Shown here piece by piece: positions 8,348 through 16,164 of a stretch of 64,000 nucleotides of DNA. The notes beneath the pieces are model-generated. The model saw only the letters and a list, made by a program, of their open reading frames with translations, was not told the origin of the DNA and made no database searches. The stretch is from assembly GCF_000373925.1 (NCBI RefSeq), contig NZ_KB892743.1, positions 1 to 64,000 on the forward strand. Reading direction: 5' to 3'. This stretch comes from Actinopolymorpha alba DSM 45243 (GTDB taxonomy: Bacteria; Actinomycetota; Actinomycetes; Propionibacteriales; Actinopolymorphaceae). Position 1 is the stretch's first letter, and the number at the start of each line of letters is the position of its first letter. Both the position numbers and the translations under genes were made by a program.

Positions 8348-9883
8348 ATGCAAACCCGACGCGACCAACTGCAGGCGTACCGGTATCTCGTCCGCCGGGT
8401 CCTCGCGTCCCTGCTCGGCAGCGATCCGGAGGCGATCGAGCAGCCGATGCGCAGGGTCTCGACCTCGACGTTCGCCGGCATCATGGTCGGCGTCGTCGCG
8501 TGTGCGGGGGTCGCGCTCTACGGCTGGCTGGCCGACACCAACTCCACCAAGTGGAAGAACGAAGCCAACGCGCTCATCGTCGTCAAGGAAACCAACGCGG
8601 CGTACCTCTACCTCTCCAAGACCCAGCTCGCCGCCAGCGGCCAGCAGAACCCTCAGCAGCCGCAGGTGCCTGGCCAGACATCGCCGGAGAAGGACATGGT
8701 GCTGGTGCCGGTGCGCAACTACACCTCGGCGCGGCTCATCCTCAAGGGCGAGCCCAAGGTGGTCCGGGTGGCCCGGCACTCCCTCGACGGCATCCCACGC
8801 GGACCGGAGATCGGCATCCCGCTCGCGCCCAATTCGCTTCCCAGCAAGGAGAACGTCACCTCCACCCCGTGGACGATCTGCTCCACCGCCCGTACGGTCG
8901 ACGACGCGACCAGGCTCGAGGTCGACCTCCTCATCGGTACGCCAGAAGCCACTGTCAAGGGCACTCCCGTCGGCGACCAGGCGCTTCTGGTGTCGGCCCC
9001 CAACAAGGCGATCTACCTTGTCTGGAAGGGCAAGCGTCTCAAGGTCCACCCCGGTGACCTGCCCAGCCTGCAGATGTCGGCGTCGGCCGCGACTCCCGTC
9101 GGCAACGCCTGGCTCGCCGCGCTCGAGGAGGGCCAGCCCCTACGCGCGCCGATCATCCCCAACCGCAAGACGCGGAGCCAGGTCAGCGTGGGCGGCCAGG
9201 CCACCACGATCGGTCAGGTGTTCCACACCCCGAGCCCGGACTCCTACTACGTGATGCTGAACGACGGGCTCACGCGGATCTCCCAGGTGCAGGCGTTCCT
9301 CCTTCTCGGCAGTGGTACGGCACTGGAGAACGGCCGGGTGCAGAGCTCGCCCACCGAGGTCGCCATCGGTATCGCCAACCGCGCGACCTCTCCCTCCACA
9401 CCGAGTCTGACGGTCCGCGATCTACCCGACGCCACACCCAAACTCGTCGACCTCGGCGGAACCACCAGCGCTCCGGTGTGCCTGTGGCTCAAGGACGGGC
9501 AGGACGCGCTGACCGTCACCACCGGCGGCAAACTTCCCGACACCGTCACCAGCACGGACGCCGGCGCGACCGGCGAGGGTACGCCCGCGTCCACGGGGGT
9601 CGCCGCCGACCGGGTTGTCGTGCAGCCAGGCAAGGTGGCGGTCGTGGGTCTCGTGCCAGCACCGGGGGTGAAGCCGGAGGGCTACTACCTCATCACCGAG
9701 GACGGCGTGAAGTTCCCGGTCCCGAACACCGAGACGCTGGGCTGGCTCGGCTACGGCGGGGCGGATCCGGTCCAGGTGCCCTCGACCCTGCTGCGCCTGA
9801 TCCCGCAGGGGCCGGCCCTGACCGAGCAGTCCGCCTACCGCTCGGCGCCGTTCAACCCCACGAGCCCGGGGTCCGGCGGCTGA
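8348..9883 (+). CDS. eccB: Type VII secretion protein EccB
   Basis: EccB is the single-pass component whose large extracytoplasmic domain caps the ESX complex. The ATG at 8348 gives 511 residues and the signature start MQTRRDQLQAYRYLVRRVL, preceded by GAGGGA. A membrane helix lies at about residues 41-61 (FAGIMVGVVACAGVALYGWL). The remainder is the repeat-rich periplasmic-type domain with motifs such as RNYTSARLILKGEPKVVR, WTICSTAR and a C-terminal GLVPAPGVKPEGYYLITEDG. Length matches family members. It is followed after 271 bp by the WXG100 pair. Confidence 0.94.
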   Translation: MQTRRDQLQAYRYLVRRVLASLLGSDPEAIEQPMRRVSTSTFAGIMVGVVACAGVALYGWLADTNSTKWKNEANALIVVKETNAAYLYLSKTQLAASGQQNPQQPQVPGQTSPEKDMVLVPVRNYTSARLILKGEPKVVRVARHSLDGIPRGPEIGIPLAPNSLPSKENVTSTPWTICSTARTVDDATRLEVDLLIGTPEATVKGTPVGDQALLVSAPNKAIYLVWKGKRLKVHPGDLPSLQMSASAATPVGNAWLAALEEGQPLRAPIIPNRKTRSQVSVGGQATTIGQVFHTPSPDSYYVMLNDGLTRISQVQAFLLLGSGTALENGRVQSSPTEVAIGIANRATSPSTPSLTVRDLPDATPKLVDLGGTTSAPVCLWLKDGQDALTVTTGGKLPDTVTSTDAGATGEGTPASTGVAADRVVVQPGKVAVVGLVPAPGVKPEGYYLITEDGVKFPVPNTETLGWLGYGGADPVQVPSTLLRLIPQGPALTEQSAYRSAPFNPTSPGSGG

Positions 9884-9928
9884 CACCAGGTGCCGGCCGC
9901 GCGGCAGACGGCAAGGATCTTCGGCTGG

Positions 9929-9937
9929 TTATCCACA
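9929..9937 (+). other. Single DnaA-box match in the eccB-esx gap
   Basis: TTATCCACA, a perfect DnaA-box consensus, lies in the 271-bp gap (9884-10154) between eccB and the first WXG100 gene. It stands alone, so a replication role is unlikely; regulation by DnaA or chance is possible. Nothing else in this gap was identified with confidence. Confidence 0.3.
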
Positions 9938-10154
9938 GGGCTGGGGGTACCCACTCACACGGACCGACCATTTCGAGCTAGCGTGTTCTTCGCGTTGGGT
10001 GCCAAACCCGTAAAACGACCTCCAACCGTCGTGTTCGGCACACGGGGGACCAGGTCGCCGTTATCACCAGGCACCTTGACAGGAAGGCGAGCGCTTCGGC
10101 GTTCGACGACGACAGCACGCCCGGGAAGGCCGGGGTCTACCGGAGGAGGTAGGT

Positions 10155-10469
10155 GTGGGAGCTCAGCAAGACAGAGCCGCGATGGGGGAAGCGACCCAGC
10201 GGGTCAACGATGCCTTCGACGTCATTATTGGCATCAAGGGCAAGCTGCGCGAGTACAGGACCGAGGCGAGCGCGCAGTGGGAAGGCAACGCCTCGGCGTC
10301 CTTCGGCCGTGTGATGGACACCTTCGACGAGAAGTTCCAGGTCGTCGGCGACGCTCTCAACGACCTCAACGAGAAGCTCGGCGCCGCGCGTCGCAGCTAC
10401 GAGGCGACCGAAGAGCAGCAGCAAGAGGGCGTCAGCAAGATCGAAAACCTGTTGGGCGGCCTGACCTGA
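10155..10469 (+). CDS. WXG100-family type VII substrate (EsxB/CFP-10-like)
   Basis: This 104-aa helical-hairpin protein is the usual ESX substrate size. The start is GTG 10155 behind GGAGGAGG. The hairpin turn carries the WXG motif (QWEGNAS, near residue 38). The second helix is followed by SYEATEEQ, fitting the YxxxD/E secretion signal that EccC domain 3 recognises, which marks the CFP-10-like partner. It is expected to dimerise with the product of 10516-10809, 46 bp downstream, and be exported as a pair by the adjacent apparatus. Confidence 0.92.
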   Translation: MGAQQDRAAMGEATQRVNDAFDVIIGIKGKLREYRTEASAQWEGNASASFGRVMDTFDEKFQVVGDALNDLNEKLGAARRSYEATEEQQQEGVSKIENLLGGLT

Positions 10470-10515
10470 GCGTCGACCACATCACACGAAGACTCGCACG
10501 GGAGGTTTGACATCC

Positions 10516-10809
10516 ATGAGTGACCTGACCAGGTGGAATAGCCAGGCGCTGATCGACCTGCAGACCAACCTTCGACTCGCCTACCGCGGTGTCGAGGACG
10601 AGACCAACGACCTCGAGTCGTCCCTCGAAGGCAAGCTGGCGGAGTGGGAGGGCGACGCCAAGCAGGCCTATTGGGACGCCAAGGCGCAGTGGGAGCAGGC
10701 GATCGCCGAACTCAACCAGGTGCTTGACCAGCTCGGCGCCGCGATCGGCAACGTCCACGAAAACTACACCAGCACCGAGAAGGCAAACGAAAGCATCTTT
10801 CGCGATTAG
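10516..10809 (+). CDS. WXG100-family type VII substrate (EsxA/ESAT-6-like)
   Basis: This 97-aa protein starts [16 protein letters not shown] at ATG 10516 with GGAGG about 10 bases upstream; a TTG at 10507 is possible but too close to that site. It has two amphipathic helices with the turn AEWEGDAK (WXG) near residue 46, and ENYTSTEK near the C-terminus, which also satisfies YxxxE. It is the second member of the substrate pair and ends just before a strong hairpin. Both partners carry a YxxxE-like motif, so which is the signal-bearing one is not settled by sequence alone. Confidence 0.92.
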   Translation: MSDLTRWNSQALIDLQTNLRLAYRGVEDETNDLESSLEGKLAEWEGDAKQAYWDAKAQWEQAIAELNQVLDQLGAAIGNVHENYTSTEKANESIFRD

Positions 10810-10864
10810 CAGGATCGCATCGGCCCGTGACAATCGGCCGTTCCGGTCTGCCTCTCGTTGCCAG

Positions 10865-10899
10865 GGATCCCGGTTACCTCGTCGAGGTGGCCGGGATCC
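10865..10899. terminator. Strong hairpin terminator after the esx pair
   Basis: GGATCCCGG and CCGGGATCC form a 9-bp perfect outer stem, and ACCTC/GAGGT continue as an inner stem with a GTC loop. It lies between the converging ends of the WXG100 operon and the gene at 10957, so it probably serves both. The following sequence TCTGTCAG is only mildly T-rich. Confidence 0.75.
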
Positions 10900-10956
10900 T
10901 CTGTCAGATCCGGTGTCGCGCGCCAGATCCAGAGGTGCGCGACGCCGCCCTACGTT

Positions 10957-11967
10957 TCAGATGAGATCCAGGCGCCACCACTGACCCACGAGGTCGTGGC
11001 CAAAGCTGTGGTGCGGTTCGACTTTCTCCAGAGTGAAGCCCGCACGTTCGTAGATCCGCCGGGCATCGGCCAGGACGTCGTTCGTCCAGAGCACCATCTG
11101 CCGGTAGCCACTGCGGCGAGCGAAGCGGATGCACTCCTCGACCAGCCGCGAGCCGATGCCCAGACCGCGTACGGACGGCTCGACGAGCAGCAGCCGAAGC
11201 TGGGCGACCTCATCGTCTTTCCGTACGCACAGCACGGCGCCGGCGCGGTCACCGTTGACCTCGGCGACCCAGCCGGATTCGCGAACTGGGTCGTGGTGGT
11301 CGATGTAGTCGGCGATGATGCGGGCCACCAGGGCTTCGTAGGTTTCGTCCCAGCCGTACTCCTCCGTGTAGACCACCGCGTTGCGGTGGACCACCCAGCC
11401 GAGATCGCCTGGGCGCAGGGGGCGTAGGACGAACGCCGGCGCGCGTGGCGCGTCCTCGAGGATGCCGCGGATCAGCCGCATGGCCGACACGAGGCGGCCC
11501 TGGTCCTCCTCGCTGAGGCCGCCCAGCAGGGTATGGATGTCGTCGGAGGCGCGGTCGTTCAGGAGCCCGAACTCCTGCTGCCCTTGCTTCGTCAGCGTGA
11601 CCACCTGGCGGCGCGCATCGATGGGTGAGCGTTGGCGCTCCAGCAGACCGTCGCCTTCGAAGCGGGCCAGGATCCGGCTCAGGTAACTCGCGTCAAGGCC
11701 GAGGTGTCCGCGCAGGCTCGTCACCTCGCAGGCGGGGTGGTGAGCGAGTTCGAAGAGCACTCGCGCCTCGGTGAGTGAGTATCCGGTGCGCAGGTGTCCT
11801 TCCCCGAGGGCGCCGATCTGGGCTGTGTAGAAGCGGTTGAAGGCGCGTACCTCCGCTGTCGGGTCGGCGACGTCGGGTGCCGCCGTGGCCGCCGCGCCGG
11901 TCGACGAGTTGGCCGCCTGGTCAGGCCGGGTTTTTGGTCTCGAGGTCGGATGCATCGTGGCCGCCAT
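10957..11967 (-). CDS. MarR-type regulator fused to GNAT acetyltransferase
   Basis: This is a 336-aa bifunctional protein. About residues 40-165 form a MarR-like winged helix (GYSLTEARVLFELAHHP, then LGLDASYLSRILARFEGDGL and a wing with RSPIDARRQVVTLT). About residues 178-336 form a GNAT domain with the acetyl-CoA loop VRGLGIGSRLVEECI and the C-terminal strand YRQMVLWTND with YERAGF. Such fusions are a known actinobacterial family and probably couple ligand acetylation to gene control. Start ATG 11967 or the ATG at 11955. An inverted repeat just upstream (11975-11996) could be its autoregulatory operator. Confidence 0.87.
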   Translation of the reverse strand: MAATMHPTSRPKTRPDQAANSSTGAAATAAPDVADPTAEVRAFNRFYTAQIGALGEGHLRTGYSLTEARVLFELAHHPACEVTSLRGHLGLDASYLSRILARFEGDGLLERQRSPIDARRQVVTLTKQGQQEFGLLNDRASDDIHTLLGGLSEEDQGRLVSAMRLIRGILEDAPRAPAFVLRPLRPGDLGWVVHRNAVVYTEEYGWDETYEALVARIIADYIDHHDPVRESGWVAEVNGDRAGAVLCVRKDDEVAQLRLLLVEPSVRGLGIGSRLVEECIRFARRSGYRQMVLWTNDVLADARRIYERAGFTLEKVEPHHSFGHDLVGQWWRLDLI

Positions 11968-11974
11968 CCAATAG

Positions 11975-11996
11975 TTGTTGGACTCTGTCCACTAAT
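11975..11996. promoter_or_regulatory. Candidate MarR operator
   Basis: TTGGAC-TCT-GTCCA forms an imperfect inverted repeat in an AT-richer patch directly upstream of the MarR-GNAT gene. Spacing and location suit autoregulation; binding is inferred. Confidence 0.35.
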
Positions 11997-12123
11997 TTTG
12001 CGCGTCGTCGCCACCAGCACAAGTCGAACTGGCGGTTCGTTGAAAAGGACGCGCAAAGAGGCAGCGCAGCCCGCGCGACGCGGCGCCAGCCCCAAATGCG
12101 GGACGGCCCTATCCGCGCGACCT

Positions 12124-13029
12124 CTAAGCCGAAGGCTTGGCGACAGGGGTCGCGGGGCTGACCGTCACCTGCCGGCCGGCTCGACGGACGACCAGCGCGA
12201 CCCACACCGCCGCAGCGGCAAGGAGCAGCGCGCCGCTGCCGAGGATCACGTAACCGAACGCGATCTGGCCCGGATCGGTGCTCGTGTGGAGTCCGAACGC
12301 GACGAGAACGGCGGCCAGCCCCACGCCGGCAAGCAGCCAGCAGGGCAGACCCAGCCTGGTCGGAACCGGAGGTTGGGCGCGCCGGGCTCGCACCACCCAG
12401 ATCGCCGTCAGTGCGATCGACGCCAGCGTCGCAACGCTGGCCGTGAGGAGGAGGATCAGGTTGATCGTGTCGCTCTGCGTTGCCGCCTCGCGGGTCACGG
12501 AGGTCGGAGCACTCGCCAGGTCGGCGAAGATCCCGCGGCGAGGCACCAGGGCGAACACGCCGTACGCCGCGATCAGGACGGCTTCGATCGCGAGGACCAC
12601 GAACAGGACCCGCGCGATCGCCCGTGGATAGACGGCCGGCTGCTGGGGTGGCTGGGCCGGCACCGCGGTCGCGCCAGCGGTCGCGCCAGCGGTCGCACCG
12701 GCGGTGGGCGCCGCGCCCGGCCAGTTGGTCTGGCCAGCTTGGCCAGTGTGTTGAGGCGGCGTCTGCCAGGGAGCGGCGTTCTGCGAACCCGACCACGGCG
12801 GCGCTTCCTGCGGCGCCGGAGCCGGTCGAGACCACGACGGCAGGATCTGCGCTGGCTTTCCGGACCCGGCGGGTTCGGTCGGCTGTCCGGGTCCCGGCGG
12901 CTGTCCCGGCCCCGGTGTGCTCCCTGCCGCTGGGTTCGCGGCTGGCTGGTCGCCGGACAGCGCGACCCCGCACCGAGGACACGTTCGAGGACTGTCCGAG
13001 TTGTCAAAGCCGCAACGTGGACAGCGCAT
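12124..13029 (-). CDS. Zinc-ribbon membrane protein, function unknown
   Basis: This 301-aa protein opens with a zinc ribbon (MRCPRCGFDNSD then RTCPRCG, i.e. CxxC-x(11)-CxxC). A Pro/Gly/Gln/Ala-rich linker spans about residues 25-130, including the short repeat GATAGATAGAT. The C-terminal half has four hydrophobic helices (VLFVVLAIEAVLIAAYGVFAL; ILLLTASVATLASIALTAIWVV; CWLLAGVGLAAVLVAFGL; VILGSGALLLAAAAVWVALVV). The architecture is common in actinobacterial membrane proteins of unknown function. It is divergent from the gene at 13211. The cytosolic ribbon may bind protein or nucleic acid; no specific role can be given. Confidence 0.8.
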   Translation of the reverse strand: MRCPRCGFDNSDSPRTCPRCGVALSGDQPAANPAAGSTPGPGQPPGPGQPTEPAGSGKPAQILPSWSRPAPAPQEAPPWSGSQNAAPWQTPPQHTGQAGQTNWPGAAPTAGATAGATAGATAVPAQPPQQPAVYPRAIARVLFVVLAIEAVLIAAYGVFALVPRRGIFADLASAPTSVTREAATQSDTINLILLLTASVATLASIALTAIWVVRARRAQPPVPTRLGLPCWLLAGVGLAAVLVAFGLHTSTDPGQIAFGYVILGSGALLLAAAAVWVALVVRRAGRQVTVSPATPVAKPSA

Positions 13030-13210
13030 CTGCGAAAGCCTCGTTCATCAGGGTGCCTACACGGGAACGCGCGCGAGCCTATCGTTTCTGGGGCTCCCGG
13101 TGTCGCAATGGATCGCCGTGGCGGCCACCCCGCGACTCTCTGGGTATCTCATGCCCGCTGCCAACGAAATGAGACTCGGCTGCTCGTTCCGTCGTCGTAG
13201 ATTCGTCTCC

Positions 13211-14038
13211 GTGATCGTTAAGGCTCGGCGCGGCGTCCGTCTCGGTGTGCCCGTCGGCCAGGCCCTCCTCGAGGTCCCCACGCCGCCGCCCGCACTGGGA
13301 ACCGCGTTCCCACCGCGCCGGCTGCATTTGCGTGGGCGATCTGTGTTCGAGCTCAGTATGTGGTGTGGCACCTGCCCCGCGTTGTTCCAACGCGTCGGGG
13401 AGCCTCTCTCAGAGGACGTCGACGTAGCACATACGCGGCTGACAGCTGGACTCTCCACAGTCGACGACGCGGTCCTAATGGCATACGACCGGGTCCTGCC
13501 AGCTTCGACGTACACAATTCTGCTCCTCGACGTCGAGCCGCGGCTTGTGACGCCCGGGGATGACGCGGACTACTTTTCGCACGAGCAGGTCTCTACGTGG
13601 GGAATCGACCCGGCCGTCGGCGCACCGGAGGATCCCGGGACGCCCTACTACCGAACCTTCGAGACGAGCGTGAGCCGCGAGGCTCACCTGTACGAGACAG
13701 TCGTGCCGATGGTCCCGCCGACGTGGAACGACACGGACCGCGTCGCCTCGTACGAAGCCGACGCGGGCGTTGACGGCGCGACAGCGGTCGCGTACTCGCT
13801 GCTCGACGTTTGCCAGCCGGCGATGGTCGAAGGGGAGGACTACTACGCCCATTGGCTCCTGACCCACTTCCTCCTCGACGGCCACCACAAGGTTGACGCA
13901 GCCGCGCGGAAGGGGCGGCCGGTCCGTCTCCTCAGCCTGATCGACGAGGAGTCCAGCATCGCCACGCGGGAAGACAACGACCTTCTGGTGGCGGCGCGTG
14001 GCAGAGCACGAAGCCCCCGGATCGCAGGAGAGTCATGA
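13211..14038 (+). CDS. Conserved hypothetical protein
   Basis: I take GTG 13211 (VIVKARRGVRLGVPVGQALL) as start, giving about 275 residues, because GC-rich third positions and sensible protein begin there; no strong ribosome binding site marks it, and an ATG at 13168 is possible. No membrane helix is evident. Features include a CxxC in MWCGTCPALFQRV, ADYFSHEQVSTWGIDP and PGTPYYRTFETSVSREAHLYE. I cannot assign a family. The stop overlaps the start of a 34-aa gene by ATGA, and further short genes and an ECF sigma factor follow in the same direction. Confidence 0.65.
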   Translation: MIVKARRGVRLGVPVGQALLEVPTPPPALGTAFPPRRLHLRGRSVFELSMWCGTCPALFQRVGEPLSEDVDVAHTRLTAGLSTVDDAVLMAYDRVLPASTYTILLLDVEPRLVTPGDDADYFSHEQVSTWGIDPAVGAPEDPGTPYYRTFETSVSREAHLYETVVPMVPPTWNDTDRVASYEADAGVDGATAVAYSLLDVCQPAMVEGEDYYAHWLLTHFLLDGHHKVDAAARKGRPVRLLSLIDEESSIATREDNDLLVAARGRARSPRIAGES

Positions 14039-14139
14039 ACGACACAGTGGACGATCTCCTGACGTCTACGGGACTGATCGACCGGACCCGGTGGCACATC
14101 CGCAATGCCTCTGGGCATGATCCGTGCCCAGAGGGCTGA
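14035..14139 (+). CDS. Small overlapping gene, 34 aa, unknown
   Basis: ATG 14035 overlaps the preceding stop (ATGA) and has GCAGGAG a few bases upstream. The peptide opens MNDTVDDLLTSTGLIDRTRW and ends PCPEG. The next gene begins one base after this stop. The tight coupling on both sides supports translation. It contains no recognisable domain. Confidence 0.45.
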   Translation: MNDTVDDLLTSTGLIDRTRWHIRNASGHDPCPEG

Positions 14140-14140
14140 C

Positions 14141-14635
14141 ATGCATGCCGTGTTCCTTCAGGCGTTCCGCGACGGCAATGCAGCCGAGATGGACACCGAA
14201 CGCGTCGAGGCGGTGCTCGCGGCATACGTCCAGGACCGGGACGGGTCGTTCGTCCGCCTGGCGACGGAAGACGGCGAGGCGGACTGCTACGGGCTCGGCG
14301 AGGGACCGCTCATGGTCAACCACGCGAGCGGGGAGCGGATCTGGGACGTCCTCGTCGAGGCGGCTCGCGCGGCAAACCTCGCCGTCATGCCCGTCGACGC
14401 GCCCGGGTGCGTGACCGACGAAGCCATGGTTGGGCACCTCCCCGAGGAGCTGCGCGACGACGTCCCGAGTCGTCTCCTCCGGCGCAGACCTCGTCGCGGC
14501 CATCACCGGAGGTGCTGCGGGGTGTCGAACGTCATGAGCGGATCCGCCGGGCCTCGGTCGCATTCGACGCCACCGTGGACGAGATCGCCGTTCGGCGGAG
14601 AGGGTTTGACACAGCCGGGCGGGAACTCGACATGA
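14141..14635 (+). CDS. Hypothetical protein with a likely frameshift near 14465
   Basis: Starting at ATG 14141 (MHAVFLQAFRDGNAAEMD) the product is acidic and well behaved to about residue 108 (HLPEELRDDV). After that the frame becomes Arg/Pro-rich and unlike a folded protein. Removing one C from the CCC at about 14462-14464 restores a natural continuation RVVSSGADLVAAITGGAAG, with a stop at 14535-14537. This suggests a real frameshift or a base-calling error. Read literally, the frame runs to 14635, just before the sigma gene. Function unknown; the first 108 residues include GEGPLMVNHASGERIWDVLV. It is coupled to the upstream 34-aa gene. Confidence 0.5.
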   Translation: MHAVFLQAFRDGNAAEMDTERVEAVLAAYVQDRDGSFVRLATEDGEADCYGLGEGPLMVNHASGERIWDVLVEAARAANLAVMPVDAPGCVTDEAMVGHLPEELRDDVPSRLLRRRPRRGHHRRCCGVSNVMSGSAGPRSHSTPPWTRSPFGGEGLTQPGGNST

Positions 14636-14641
14636 GGGGGC

Positions 14642-15217
14642 ATGAGCATCGACAACACGGGCCCGCCGGCGCGGGAGCGACGGTTTACTGCCCTCTTCTC
14701 GGCGACCTATCCGGCGGTTCTGCGTTTTGCTGAGCGTCGGGTCCATTCGAGCCACGCCGAGGACATCGCAGCCGAGGTGTTTGTTGTGGCCTGGCGCCGT
14801 CTCGAGGACGTCCCGACCCAGGTGGACGACGCACGCGCCTGGCTGTTCGGCGTCGCCCGCCTGACCTTGATGGCCAGCATCCGGGGCGAGCGGAGACGAC
14901 AGGCGCTGGCCGTCCGCATCTCCCAGGACCCGACGGCTCACGGCCAGGTCGGGGTGCTCGACCCCGACCTGGTTGCCCGGCGAGTTGATCTGGCCCGGGC
15001 GTGGTCTCGATTGTCGGCGGTACATCAGGAGGCGCTGGCCCTGACCGTGTGGGACGGGCTGGACGCGCCCCGGGCCGCCCGGGTTCTGGGCATCTCTCCG
15101 GTCGCCTACCGCCTGCGCCTGAGCCGTGCCCGCAGGGCCCTGCGCGCCCATACCAAGGCCCTGCCCCAGACCTCCACCCTGGCCGCCACCGCCACGCCCC
15201 GAGGGAGCTCGACATGA
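14642..15217 (+). CDS. ECF-type RNA polymerase sigma factor
   Basis: This 191-aa sigma-70 family protein starts at ATG 14642 behind GAGGGGG. Region 2 is at about residues 15-85 (FTALFSATYPAVLRFAERR and DIAAEVFVVAWRRLEDVP, with RAWLFGVARL). Region 4 is at about 120-175 (LSAVHQEALALTVWDGLD and AARVLGISPVAYRLRLSRAR, the HTH). It overlaps the downstream gene by ATGA, the usual arrangement for a sigma factor and its membrane-bound partner. It directs RNA polymerase to a regulon that probably includes its own operon; no promoter motif pair was confirmed. Confidence 0.92.
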   Translation: MSIDNTGPPARERRFTALFSATYPAVLRFAERRVHSSHAEDIAAEVFVVAWRRLEDVPTQVDDARAWLFGVARLTLMASIRGERRRQALAVRISQDPTAHGQVGVLDPDLVARRVDLARAWSRLSAVHQEALALTVWDGLDAPRAARVLGISPVAYRLRLSRARRALRAHTKALPQTSTLAATATPRGSST

Positions 15218-16128
15218 ACACCACCAAGACCACACTCACCGACCGCCAGCTCGACCAGACCCTTGCTGGCCTCGACGCGGCCGTGACAAGCCCCGACCTC
15301 GCCACCGGCTCTGACGCGAAGGCGCAGACTGTGCTGCGTCGAGCACTCTCCGCGGCTGACGACCAGATGCTCGTCCCGAAGGTGACGCCCTCGCAGCCCC
15401 GAAGGCGGCTAACGGCGGCACGACGAGCAGCCGTGTTCGGCGGCGTCGCAGCCACCATCACCGTCGCTTCCGTCGCCGCCCCGCACTTGTTCGGCGGCGG
15501 TCAGGCATTGGCCTGGTCTGCGACGCCGCAAGCCCTGTCCACCAGCGCAGCCCGCCAGGCCGAGAAGGCGTGCGTCAAAGACGTCCTCGACGACCCCACG
15601 CCCGTCAAGGACGTGGACAAGTCGAGGATGCGTCCGGTGATCACCGAAGCGCGCGGTTCCTTGGTCCTGGTCTACCTGACCGATCGCGCGCCGAGCCCGA
15701 GCGAGTCGACGTGCTACGTGCGCGACGGGTCGGTCGTGAGCACGTCTGGCAGCCTCGCGACTCCGCAGTCCCCCCCAGCGCCAGCCGTGGCGCCGAAGTC
15801 GGTGCTCGTCGCACTGGGAGAGGTGACGAGCACGTCCTCGGGCAGCATCCGAGGCGTCCACGGGCGCGTTGGCGCCGACGTCGTCAGGGTCGTCTTCGAC
15901 ACCGTGGCCAAGGGGCCGGTGACCGCGACCGTCCGAGAGGGACACGTCGCCGCCTGGTGGCCCGACGCCCCAACGACCGAACAACAGGAGAACGCGGCGA
16001 CCGCACCGGAGATCCGCGGCGCCACCCTGACGCTGCGCGACGGGTCGACCCGGCAGGTCAGCGTCGAGGAACTCACGGGCCGTACAACTCAGGAGCTGAC
16101 TCGGCCTGACTCGAGCGGATCCAACTAG
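15214..16128 (+). CDS. Single-pass membrane protein coupled to the sigma factor (putative anti-sigma or sensor partner)
   Basis: This 304-aa product starts at ATG 15214, overlapping the sigma stop. The N-terminal 65 residues are cytosolic (DRQLDQTLAGLDAAVTSPD). One membrane helix follows at about residues 70-90 (AAVFGGVAATITVASVAAP), then an extracytoplasmic domain with Ser/Pro-rich stretches. There is no HxxxCxxC zinc anti-sigma motif, so it is not a ZAS-type anti-sigma factor. Context and topology suggest it controls the sigma factor or is its main target. It is followed by a hairpin terminator. Confidence 0.75.
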   Translation: MNTTKTTLTDRQLDQTLAGLDAAVTSPDLATGSDAKAQTVLRRALSAADDQMLVPKVTPSQPRRRLTAARRAAVFGGVAATITVASVAAPHLFGGGQALAWSATPQALSTSAARQAEKACVKDVLDDPTPVKDVDKSRMRPVITEARGSLVLVYLTDRAPSPSESTCYVRDGSVVSTSGSLATPQSPPAPAVAPKSVLVALGEVTSTSSGSIRGVHGRVGADVVRVVFDTVAKGPVTATVREGHVAAWWPDAPTTEQQENAATAPEIRGATLTLRDGSTRQVSVEELTGRTTQELTRPDSSGSN

Positions 16129-16136
16129 GGCGCACC

Positions 16137-16163
16137 GTCCCGGCGCTGTACGGGCGCCGGGAC
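16137..16163. terminator. Bidirectional hairpin terminator
   Basis: GTCCCGGCGC and GCGCCGGGAC form a perfect 10-bp stem with a 7-base loop, between the converging 3' ends at 16128 and 16165. Confidence 0.8.
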
Positions 16164-16164
16164 G

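Noticed and set aside
12655-12705. 12-bp tandem repeat as a regulatory repeat
   Set aside because: It lies inside the zinc-ribbon protein gene and simply encodes the low-complexity GATAGAT linker.
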